Below are positions 1-5,701 of a stretch of DNA of 5,783 nucleotides, in pieces. The notes under the pieces are model-generated. The model searched no databases, had not been told where the DNA came from, and saw only the letters and a list, made by a program, of their open reading frames with translations. Position 1 is the first letter of the stretch. Every line of letters starts with the position of its first letter. This DNA is from Flavobacteriales bacterium UBA1112 (lineage in GTDB: Bacteria; Bacteroidota; Bacteroidia; Flavobacteriales_D; Sanyastnellaceae): NCBI GenBank assembly GCA_002313415.1, contig DCBH01000115.1:1-5783 (forward strand). Direction: 5' to 3'. The position numbers and the translations under genes are program-made.

Positions 1-74
1 TGCAATTCGATGACATCAGAGGCCTGTGCGGTTGTACAAACGACGCACGGAAGGGTGTTCGTTTGAGCTTGTAG
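1..74. other. Left-edge region, no gene assigned
   Basis: Three frames run open from the edge. Plus frame 1 ends at TGA 64-66 and plus frame 3 ends at TAG 72-74; either could be the last codons of a convergent gene. On the minus strand the frame of the yqeY-like gene stays open past its stop to the edge, and a separate ATG at 14-16 could begin a next gene (MSSN...). None shows a recognisable motif, and 74 bases are too few to choose between them. No tRNA cloverleaf is apparent. Confidence 0.3.
24..50. other. Weak hairpin downstream of the yqeY-like gene
   Basis: CTGTGCG (24-30) can pair with CGCACGG (44-50), giving seven pairs including one G-T wobble. Three further pairs (31-33 with 39-41) are possible after a 2-nt bulge, around a 5-nt loop. 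The loop region contains the palindrome TTGTACAA (32-39). On neither strand is the stem followed by a T-run, so this is not a classical intrinsic terminator. It starts 25 nt after the yqeY-like stop, so it could still mark the 3' end of the transcript. Confidence 0.25.
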
Positions 75-536
75 TTACAATGAAGAGGAAAGGGCTTTTC
101 TAACGAGTCCTGAGATGACCTTGCCGTCTGCTTGTCCTGCCATTGCCGATGTGGCTAGGCCCATCACCTTACCCATGTCCGCCATGGATGATGCCCCCAC
201 ACTTTCAATGATTTCGGCCACTTTTGCTTCAATTTCAGCCTCGCTTAGTGCCGCTGGAAGAAATTCCTGGATGACCGCAGCTTGCGCAAGCTCTTCTGCT
301 GCCAAGTCTTCCCTTCCTTGCTCGCTGTAAAGAGTGGCAGTTTCATTGCGTTGCTTGAGCAGTCGACTCAGAATGGCCAAGGTTGTGGCGTCATCCACAG
401 TTTCCCCTGCACCCTCTTTCGTTGCTTCAAGCATGATTTTACTCTTGATGTCGCGCAGTGCCGTGAGTCGTTCTCGATCTTTGGCGCGCATGGCATTTTT
501 GATGCCTTCCGAAATGGATTCAGCAAGGTTGGACAT
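75..536 (-). CDS. YqeY/GatB-like domain protein (Yqey-like family)
   Basis: This 153-residue soluble, mainly helical protein matches the Yqey-like family, related to the tail domain of GatB, the tRNA-dependent amidotransferase subunit. Visible motifs are LRDIKSKI (27-34), LLKQRNETATLYSEQGRED (59-77), IQEFLP (89-94) and the family's C-terminal signature MGKVMG (121-126) with GQADGKVISGLV (134-145). The whole length is one domain; no GatB catalytic core or signal peptide is present, and the size is usual for the family. The GatB tail domain contacts tRNA, so a role near tRNA or translation is possible, but the function of stand-alone YqeY proteins is not settled. The ATG (534-536) overlaps the ftsZ TGA by one base, with no Shine-Dalgarno, suggesting translational coupling. 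Placement directly after ftsZ recurs in Bacteroidota as far as I recall. The TAA stop is at 75-77 and no obvious terminator follows. Confidence 0.93.
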   Translation of the reverse strand: MSNLAESISEGIKNAMRAKDRERLTALRDIKSKIMLEATKEGAGETVDDATTLAILSRLLKQRNETATLYSEQGREDLAAEELAQAAVIQEFLPAALSEAEIEAKVAEIIESVGASSMADMGKVMGLATSAMAGQADGKVISGLVRKALSSSL

Positions 537-538
537 CA
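534..538 (-). other. ftsZ/yqeY-like gene stop-start overlap (TGATG)
   Basis: The ftsZ stop TGA (536-538) shares its last base with the ATG of the downstream gene (534-536). No Shine-Dalgarno-like sequence lies in the preceding 24 nt, which are the final codons of ftsZ. Reinitiation by ribosomes finishing ftsZ is the simplest way to translate the second gene, which would tie its level to ftsZ. Confidence 0.85.
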
Positions 539-2278
539 GTCTACGTTGTCGTGAAGAAAGGAGTTGTCATTCCGCAATTCCACCCTGCGGTTGCCTTCTT
601 CGTCGAATTCTTCTGAAAGGTGCATGCGGCTCACTTGCGAATCTGAGCTTTGGGGGGTGTCATCAATGGACACATTGCGTCGCTTGTATGCTGGCTCATT
701 TTCCAAGTCAGCAATTCTGCCTGGGAGATTCAGTTTGCTTTTGAACTCCGCGAGGCTCCGAGTAATTTGACGCTGACGTTCCGCGAACGCCTCACGTGAA
801 GGTTGAGCGGACGGTGATGCTTGCTCTGCTGTGTTATCCTCTGCAATTTGGAATTGATTTGATTCGGGCTCCTCGGGCGTGTCTTCATTCTTGGCCACGT
901 CAGCGGTCAAATCGTCGGGTTCTGGCACCTCGTCAAGGTTGTAGATGATGAATTCTTCGTTGGTGGAAACTTCCTCTTCGCGAGGTGTTTCTGGCAAGTC
1001 TTGATTCAATTCAGGCTCACTGTTTTCCTGCGCTTCCGCGTGCTTTAAACTGTCTTGAGGGAGGTCTGCCAGTTTTTCTGTAGAGGGGATGTCCGTATCG
1101 CTGGTTGTGGTTGATTCAGGCGTAGGAAACAATTCTCGCTGAGGCATATTCACGTCCCATTTGTTGCGGTCCACATCTGTCGCAGGCTCCTCATCTTGTT
1201 TCAGGAATGGTTCAGTTTGTTCCGCTTCGTTGGCAGGAGAAGTGGTCTGTTCTTCGCCTTTGTCATTTGAATGAAGCCAAATCTTTTTTGGCCCTTCAGC
1301 TTGCGTTACAGACTTGGAGGTTGTCGCGTCAAATCCTGTGGCAATGACAGTCACGCAAAGATCTTCTCCCAAATTGGGGTCAGTGCCATATCCCCATATG
1401 ACTTCAGCAGTCTGACCTGCTGCATCTTGGATGTAATCGGTGATGTCCATGATTTCATCCATGAGAATCTCCTCAGTCCCAAACGTGATGTTCAACAAGA
1501 CGAAATTGGCTCCAGTGATGTCGCTGTCATTCAGGAGTGGACTTTCGAGTGCGTCAGTTACGGCTTTTTGCGCACGACCTTGTCCCGATGCGCTCCCTGA
1601 TCCCATGATGGCACGTCCACTGTTGCGCATGACGGTGTTGACGTCATTCATGTCCACATTGATTTCCCCAGTCAAGGTGATGACTTCAGCGATGCCTTTG
1701 GCAGCAGTGCATAGGATTTGGTCGGCATTAGCAAAGGCGCTGCGAATGGTCTGATTGCCAAACAACTCACGCAGCTTGTCATTTCGAATGATGAGCAACG
1801 TATCGACAGCCGCTCGCATGGCTTCCAAGCCTTCTGATGCTTGTTGATTGCGACGGCGACCTTCAAACATGAAAGGGACAGTGACGATGCCAACGGTAAG
1901 AATGTCGCGGTCTTTGCATGCCTGTGCAATGACTGGTGCCGCTCCAGTTCCAGTTCCACCACCCATCCCGGCTGTGACGAAGACCATACTCGTGTCGGCG
2001 CCAAGGAGATCTGTGACTTCGTCGAGACTTTCAATGGCAGCATTTTTCCCGACTTCGGGCAAAGATCCTGCGCCCTGTCCGCCTGTGAGTGTGGCTCCAA
2101 GCTGAACTTTACGAGGCACTGGACTGATGTCGAGGGCTTGGGCGTCGGTGTTGCACACGATGAAGTCGACACCTGTGATGCCTTGCTCAAACATCGTGTT
2201 GACGGCATTCGAGCCGCCACCGCCAACACCGATCACTTTGATTGGCGAGTTGGAAGACTGGGGAATGTTGAATTGCAT
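536..2278 (-). CDS. ftsZ: Cell division protein FtsZ, tubulin-like GTPase with a long acidic C-terminal extension
   Basis: FtsZ polymerises with GTP into the cytokinetic ring. The 580-residue product has a complete GTPase core: IKVIGVGGGGSNAV (13-26), CNTDAQAL (42-49), the tubulin signature GGGTGTG (107-113), FEGRRR (138-143), and the T7 loop NVDMNDV (207-213). The T7 loop carries D209 and D212, which complete the active site of the next subunit. The second domain contains the Bacteroidota-type VLLNITFG (260-267), DYIQDAAG (281-288) and VIWGYG (293-298), and ends near residue 317. Residues 318-580 lie beyond the core, far more than the roughly 65-residue tail of E. coli FtsZ. This part is a very acidic linker, then a probable helix (495-516), EPAYKRR (528-534) and terminal SFLHDNVD. 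The start is firm because an in-frame TGA lies five codons upstream and no other start lies between. No Shine-Dalgarno is seen; the 27-nt spacer from ftsA contains an A-rich patch. The stop overlaps the next start (TGATG). Confidence 0.99.
   Translation of the reverse strand: MQFNIPQSSNSPIKVIGVGGGGSNAVNTMFEQGITGVDFIVCNTDAQALDISPVPRKVQLGATLTGGQGAGSLPEVGKNAAIESLDEVTDLLGADTSMVFVTAGMGGGTGTGAAPVIAQACKDRDILTVGIVTVPFMFEGRRRNQQASEGLEAMRAAVDTLLIIRNDKLRELFGNQTIRSAFANADQILCTAAKGIAEVITLTGEINVDMNDVNTVMRNSGRAIMGSGSASGQGRAQKAVTDALESPLLNDSDITGANFVLLNITFGTEEILMDEIMDITDYIQDAAGQTAEVIWGYGTDPNLGEDLCVTVIATGFDATTSKSVTQAEGPKKIWLHSNDKGEEQTTSPANEAEQTEPFLKQDEEPATDVDRNKWDVNMPQRELFPTPESTTTSDTDIPSTEKLADLPQDSLKHAEAQENSEPELNQDLPETPREEEVSTNEEFIIYNLDEVPEPDDLTADVAKNEDTPEEPESNQFQIAEDNTAEQASPSAQPSREAFAERQRQITRSLAEFKSKLNLPGRIADLENEPAYKRRNVSIDDTPQSSDSQVSRMHLSEEFDEEGNRRVELRNDNSFLHDNVD
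539..796 (-). other. FtsZ C-terminal module: basic helix, EPAYKRR and SFLHDNVD terminus (residues 495-580)
   Basis: This is a sub-feature of ftsZ. After the acidic linker the charge reverses. Residues 495-516 (REAFAERQRQ, then ITRSLAEFKSKL) look helical and basic. EPAYKRR follows at 528-534, in the style of the FtsZ C-terminal peptide that binds FtsA in other bacteria (compare the DIPAFLR of E. coli). Here, however, it sits 46 residues before the end. A polar, acidic segment follows, and the protein ends in NDNSFLHDNVD. From memory of the family, both EPAYKR and the terminal NNSFLHDNVD recur in flavobacterial FtsZ; I cannot run the alignment. A role in binding the FtsA encoded next door is inference. 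Confidence 0.7.
779..1327 (-). other. FtsZ intrinsically disordered acidic linker (residues about 318-500)
   Basis: This is a sub-feature of ftsZ. Over residues 341-500 I count 45 Asp/Glu against 9 Lys/Arg, with many Pro, Ser, Thr, Gln and Asn and few hydrophobic residues, which is the profile of a disordered tether. Two short patches break the pattern and may be binding motifs: KWDVNMPQRELFP (373-385) and FIIYNLDEV (443-451). In other bacteria the FtsZ linker sets the spacing between filament and membrane and affects polymer bundling. Long linkers are common in Bacteroidota. The reading frame stays open with no frameshift signature, so the extension is genuine. Confidence 0.85.
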
Positions 2279-2305
2279 GGGAGATTGTTTTCAGATGGAA
2301 GGGAA
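2279..2305 (-). other. ftsA-ftsZ spacer, 27 nt
   Basis: This is the largest gap between genes inside the block. It holds an in-frame TGA for ftsZ, an AAAACAA patch 7-13 nt before the ftsZ ATG, and a C-rich CTCCC next to the start. There is no Shine-Dalgarno. A-rich sequence just upstream of the start is a common feature of Bacteroidota translation initiation. I see no convincing Bacteroidota promoter (-33 TTTG, -7 TAnnTTTG) here or in the last 60 nt of ftsA. Confidence 0.45.
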
Positions 2306-3595
2306 TCAGGCTAGGTCTTCTGTTTCAAACCAATTTTTGACGCTTTGCATGAACTTTTGGATGCCCATGTTGGGAAGAGACAATCGATCGTTCCCCGTCG
2401 TTGGGTTTTCGTTGGTTTTGGTACGGATGCGGTCATATCCCTTGATGACAAGACCCACACCTGTAGAGTAGGATGGAATGGCGGTTTCGTCAGGAGCTTT
2501 TGCGATGTGTTCGCCCGGGAACCCAAGGCGGCAGTCGAGTCCAGTCACGAACTGGAAAAGTTGCGTGACATGCTTGAGTTGTGATCCGCCACCGGTGAGG
2601 ACGATTCCTCCGATAAGTTGATCGCCGAAACCTGAACTTCGGATTTCGTAATGGACGTGCTCGATGATTTCGGTCATTCTGGCCTCGATGATTTGGGCCA
2701 GGGTCTTCAACGCAATTTCTTTGGGCTTGCGTCCTGTCAATCCAGGAATGCAGACGATTTCGTTGGATTTGGTTTCTTGTGAAAGGGCAGAACCGAACTT
2801 CTTTTTCAATTGCTCTGCCTGACGTTTCATAATCTGGCAGCCTTGTCGAATGTCGTCGCTGATGACATTTCCACCAAAGGGAATCACAGCTGTATGACGA
2901 ATGATGCCGTCTTGGAAAATGGCAATGTCTGTGGTCCCGCCACCAATATCGACGAGTGCGACACCTGCTTCTTTTTCCTCTTCGGAGAGAACAGAGGCAG
3001 CTGAAGCAAGGGGCTCTAAAATGAGCTGATCGACTTCAAGCCCTGCTTTGCGTATGCATTTGTAGATGTTTTGGGCCGCGGCCATTTGACCTGTGATGAT
3101 GTGAAAATTGGCTTCCAATCGAACCCCTGACATTCCAATGGGATCCTTGATGCCCTGCTCGTTGTCGACCGTGAATTCTTGTGGGATGACATGGAGGATT
3201 TCTTCTCCTGGCTGCATGACAAGTTTGTGCATGTCTTCGATGAGAGCCTCGATGTCATTTTGACCAATTTCTGCATCTAAGTTTTCTCGGGTGATGAGGC
3301 CTCGATGCTGCAGACTTTTGATGTGCTGTCCCGCAATACCAACATTCACGAGACGGATTTGAGCGCCGACTTTTTGCTCAGCCTCTTGCACGGCTTGCTT
3401 GATTGAAGCAACAGTTCTGTCAATGTTGGCGACCACTCCGCGTGACACGCCTACCGATTCGCTGCGCCCGTAGCCGAGCAATTCAATTTTGCCAAACTCG
3501 TTCTTTTGACCAATGAAGCAGGCGATTTTCGTTGTTCCGATGTCAAGTCCGACGACGATTTCTTCCGTGTTTTTGGGGAGTTGGTTGTCCATCAT
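2306..3595 (-). CDS. ftsA: Cell division protein FtsA, actin-like membrane tether of the Z-ring
   Basis: This 429-residue actin-fold ATPase anchors FtsZ filaments to the inner membrane and recruits later division proteins. Visible motifs are phosphate-1 VGLDIGTTKIACFIG (15-29), phosphate-2 VALVDIGGGTTDIAIF (212-227) and the adenosine motif GGIVLTGGGSQL (329-340). The FtsA-specific 1C subdomain should occupy roughly 85-165, including GIAGQHIKS (86-94) and HVIPQEFTVD (135-144). After the fold ends near 388, a polar linker of about 20 residues leads to a terminal amphipathic stretch, FMQSVKNWFETEDLA (415-429). This would be the membrane-targeting helix, with F415, V419, W422 and F423 likely on the greasy face. 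Length and motifs are normal. The start falls on a tandem ATGATG. The first ATG (3593-3595) gives MMDNQ and overlaps the ftsQ stop as ATGA; the second (3590-3592) would remove one residue. No Shine-Dalgarno is visible, so coupling to ftsQ is likely. ftsZ starts 27 nt downstream. Confidence 0.98.
   Translation of the reverse strand: MMDNQLPKNTEEIVVGLDIGTTKIACFIGQKNEFGKIELLGYGRSESVGVSRGVVANIDRTVASIKQAVQEAEQKVGAQIRLVNVGIAGQHIKSLQHRGLITRENLDAEIGQNDIEALIEDMHKLVMQPGEEILHVIPQEFTVDNEQGIKDPIGMSGVRLEANFHIITGQMAAAQNIYKCIRKAGLEVDQLILEPLASAASVLSEEEKEAGVALVDIGGGTTDIAIFQDGIIRHTAVIPFGGNVISDDIRQGCQIMKRQAEQLKKKFGSALSQETKSNEIVCIPGLTGRKPKEIALKTLAQIIEARMTEIIEHVHYEIRSSGFGDQLIGGIVLTGGGSQLKHVTQLFQFVTGLDCRLGFPGEHIAKAPDETAIPSYSTGVGLVIKGYDRIRTKTNENPTTGNDRLSLPNMGIQKFMQSVKNWFETEDLA
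3590..3595 (-). other. ftsQ/ftsA overlap with tandem ATGATG
   Basis: On the minus strand the junction reads ATGATG, and the ftsQ TGA stop (3592-3594) lies inside it. The first ATG gives a 4-nt ATGA overlap; the second gives a 1-nt TGATG overlap. Either allows a terminating ribosome to restart on ftsA. The 25 nt upstream contain no GGAGG-like element. The choice changes FtsA by one methionine only. I annotate the first ATG. Confidence 0.8.
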
Positions 3596-4308
3596 GGGTA
3601 GCGTTGTGCAATCACTTGATCGCGGTAAGTGAGGTCAATGCATTTAAAATGCCTGAGATTTCCGCGATCCACTTGGGCCCGATAGAAGGCCAAGAGATTG
3701 CGCTTTTTGTGTTCGTGTTCGTCGTCGTTGCCCAGAACGATTTTGTGTCCTGCCAACCGAGGATGCAATACCAATTCTCCGTGATCATTGACTGAGAGTT
3801 GATCTGTGAGGGCATTCCAAAATGCATCGTTGCGGGTCGCCATCACAAAACGATACCCCATTGTTGCTTGCGATTCTCGCAGGACGTGCATGACAGGAAT
3901 GTGGGGTGTGAAGTGAGAATCTAGACTTAACTGCTGCCCATCTTCATCGAGATAATAGTCGGGGCCTTCGTGGAGGTGAACCCTCATCACAGGCCTTCGC
4001 TGCCATACGTCGATGTGGAGCACGCCATTCATTGTTGGGTAGACCTCTGCGTCAGCACAAGCATCTAGGGCTTGGAGATGATCTACCACAGATTGCAAAT
4101 CGACATCTACCATCAATTCGCCTTCAAGGCGTGTTGTTCCGAGTTGCCGATGAATGAGTTCAGCATCGAGGAAGCTGACAACACCCTCATCCTTGACATC
4201 CACTTGAACGCCTTTCACGCGTCGAGTCTCTGATTCGATGCAAGCGAAACCCAATACCATACCAAGGGCGGTAAGAACGAGGATGGTGCTTAGAATTCGT
4301 GCAATCAT
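3592..4308 (-). CDS. ftsQ: Cell division protein FtsQ (DivIB-type bitopic membrane protein)
   Basis: This 238-residue protein is probably a single-pass membrane protein with its bulk in the periplasm, linking the cytoplasmic Z-ring to the septal synthesis machinery (FtsL/FtsB in model species). The sequence shows one hydrophobic segment at about residues 4-22, with only three residues before it. A POTRA-like region follows to about 112, with AEVYPTMNGVLHIDVWQRRP (87-106). Next come MRVHLHEG (108-115), YYLDEDG (118-124), a HPRLAGHKIVLGN strand pair (182-194), and the terminal block IDLTYRDQVIAQR (224-236). QR-P, YYLD--G and IDL-Y--QV are the conserved marks of Bacteroidota FtsQ. The protein is shorter than E. 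coli FtsQ, mostly because the cytoplasmic tail is missing. It is rich in histidine (14 of 238). FtsQ diverges fast, so assignment leans on both motifs and its place between murC and ftsA. Its stop overlaps the ftsA start (ATGA). Confidence 0.93.
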   Translation of the reverse strand: MIARILSTILVLTALGMVLGFACIESETRRVKGVQVDVKDEGVVSFLDAELIHRQLGTTRLEGELMVDVDLQSVVDHLQALDACADAEVYPTMNGVLHIDVWQRRPVMRVHLHEGPDYYLDEDGQQLSLDSHFTPHIPVMHVLRESQATMGYRFVMATRNDAFWNALTDQLSVNDHGELVLHPRLAGHKIVLGNDDEHEHKKRNLLAFYRAQVDRGNLRHFKCIDLTYRDQVIAQRYP

Positions 4309-4312
4309 AACT

Positions 4313-5698
4313 TCAGGTCCGGCGGTTCTGCATGTGCTCTAAAGCTTGTGGCACAAGACGATCGATATCGCCTGCACCAGCTGTCACCAAGATGTCTGCA
4401 GAAGAAGCCTTCAAGTCTCCGAAGATGGAATCTGAAGTTGAAAGATGTTTGCGTGGACTTGAGATGTTATCAAACAGCCATTGTGCATCAACACCCGGAA
4501 TGGGAGCCTCGCGAGCCGGGTAAATGGGGAGTAAAAAAAGCTGGTCAGCTAGCCCCAATACTCGGGCAAATTCATGGCTAAAATCACGTGTCCTTGAGTA
4601 CAAATGTGGCTGAAAAATCAGGGTTACATTTCGATCAGGCCACTGATTTCGAACGGCGTTCAATAGGGCTTCCAACTCCGTCGGGTGGTGGGCATAATCA
4701 TCAATGTAGACTGCCTCTGGGGTATCCAAGTGCACCTGCATTCGTCGGTTGACGCCGCGAAAATTTTCCACTGCATGGGCGATTTGAGATGGGCTTGCAC
4801 CAGCATGAAGAGCCAGTGCTGCCGCAACCAAGGCATTGGCGGTGTTGTGACGTCCAGGGATGGCTGGTCGAGCTTTGAATTGTACATCCCCCAATTGAAA
4901 AAGAATGTCTCTTTGGTTTAGTGACACCACGGCACAATTCCGAACATGTTGAGGTGCGATTTGACCTTCTTCAATCAGCGCAAAACGTTCAATTGAAGGC
5001 CCAGACTTCATGTCAGGCCAAGTCAGGTCAAATGGAAGAATGAGGGTGTCTGAGACTTGTTTGCCGAATTGTTCGAACGCGGCTCGAAAGGCTTCGGATG
5101 TTCCATATGTGTCGAGGTGATCTGGCTCGAGGTTGGTAATGGCGGCACAAGTAGGATGCAGCTGATGAAAACTTCGATCAAATTCATCGGCCTCAACGAC
5201 ATGCCATTTGGCCTCAGGTCGTGTGAGATAGTTGGTTCCAGTACGGGTATCAATGCCCCCCAAAAATGCGTGGCACCCCTGCGCTCCCACGTCAAGCATT
5301 GCTGCAAGCCAGCTGGAGGTCGTGGTTTTTCCGTGTGTGCCTGCCACAGCCAATGTGGGTTGGTCATGAGTGATTGCACCCAAAAGCTCAGCGCGTTTCA
5401 TGGTTGTGATGCCCAATCTTTGAAAATGGACAAGCAGGGGCAAATCCTCAGGGACAGCTGGAGTCCTCACCACGGTCAAATTGTTGGTTGCATAAAGTGC
5501 CCATTCGGGGAGGTCTTCAGGCATCGGAGAGTGAGTGACAAACATGCCCTCTGCCTGAAGGTCATCGATGAGTTTGGACGGTGTGAGGTCGTAGCCCCCC
5601 ACAACGTGACCTTGCCGAGCCAGGTGGCGAGCGAGGGAACTCATACCTATGCCTCCCAGGCCCAAAAAGAATACGTGCTGGGAGACAATGACGGTCAT
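4313..5698 (-). CDS. murC: UDP-N-acetylmuramate--L-alanine ligase (MurC)
   Basis: This 461-residue cytoplasmic ligase joins L-alanine to UDP-MurNAc using ATP, the first step of stem-peptide synthesis. All three Mur-ligase domains are visible. The N-terminal Rossmann-like domain has FLGLGGIGMS (11-20). The central ATPase domain has the P-loop AGTHGKTTT (119-127), VEADEFDRSF (168-177) and TNLEPDHLD (188-196). GRHNTANA (282-289) leads into the C-terminal domain, which has DDYAHHPTE (333-341), FQPHLYSRT (362-370) and GAGDID (441-446). The DYAHHP block is typical of MurC. GAGDID in place of the proteobacterial GAGNIG is the form I associate with Bacteroidota. The length is normal and no key motif is broken. 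The start is firm: an in-frame TAA, the murG stop, lies two codons upstream, and the first glycine motif follows within 12 residues. No Shine-Dalgarno precedes the ATG, so translation probably depends on coupling to murG. The TGA stop lies 4 nt before ftsQ. Confidence 0.98.
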   Translation of the reverse strand: MTVIVSQHVFFLGLGGIGMSSLARHLARQGHVVGGYDLTPSKLIDDLQAEGMFVTHSPMPEDLPEWALYATNNLTVVRTPAVPEDLPLLVHFQRLGITTMKRAELLGAITHDQPTLAVAGTHGKTTTSSWLAAMLDVGAQGCHAFLGGIDTRTGTNYLTRPEAKWHVVEADEFDRSFHQLHPTCAAITNLEPDHLDTYGTSEAFRAAFEQFGKQVSDTLILPFDLTWPDMKSGPSIERFALIEEGQIAPQHVRNCAVVSLNQRDILFQLGDVQFKARPAIPGRHNTANALVAAALALHAGASPSQIAHAVENFRGVNRRMQVHLDTPEAVYIDDYAHHPTELEALLNAVRNQWPDRNVTLIFQPHLYSRTRDFSHEFARVLGLADQLFLLPIYPAREAPIPGVDAQWLFDNISSPRKHLSTSDSIFGDLKASSADILVTAGAGDIDRLVPQALEHMQNRRT

Positions 5699-5701
5699 GG
5701 A

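Noticed and set aside
334..744. A 136-codon plus-strand open frame across the yqeY-like gene and the ftsZ 3' end
   Set aside because: It spans two well-supported genes on the other strand and has a Ser/Cys/Arg-rich composition typical of antisense shadows.
1672..2229. A 185-codon open frame on the minus strand in another frame of ftsZ
   Set aside because: It is fully contained in the GTPase core of ftsZ. The product is Ser/Pro/Leu-rich without a motif, and the FtsZ frame is beyond doubt.
1841..2314. A 157-codon open frame on the plus strand, opposite the ftsZ 5' half and crossing its start
   Set aside because: It lies opposite highly conserved FtsZ motifs, has a Cys/His/Asp-rich composition without any recognisable domain, and is explained by codon choice in ftsZ.
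2279..2400. A possible ftsZ promoter within the end of ftsA
   Set aside because: I found no paired Bacteroidota -33/-7 elements. A TTTG occurs, but without a TAnnTTTG at the proper distance.
4238..4308. The FtsQ N-terminus ending in FAC (C23) looked like a lipoprotein signal
   Set aside because: GFAC lacks the small or aliphatic pattern of a lipobox, and the rest of the protein matches FtsQ, for which the segment is an uncleaved membrane anchor.
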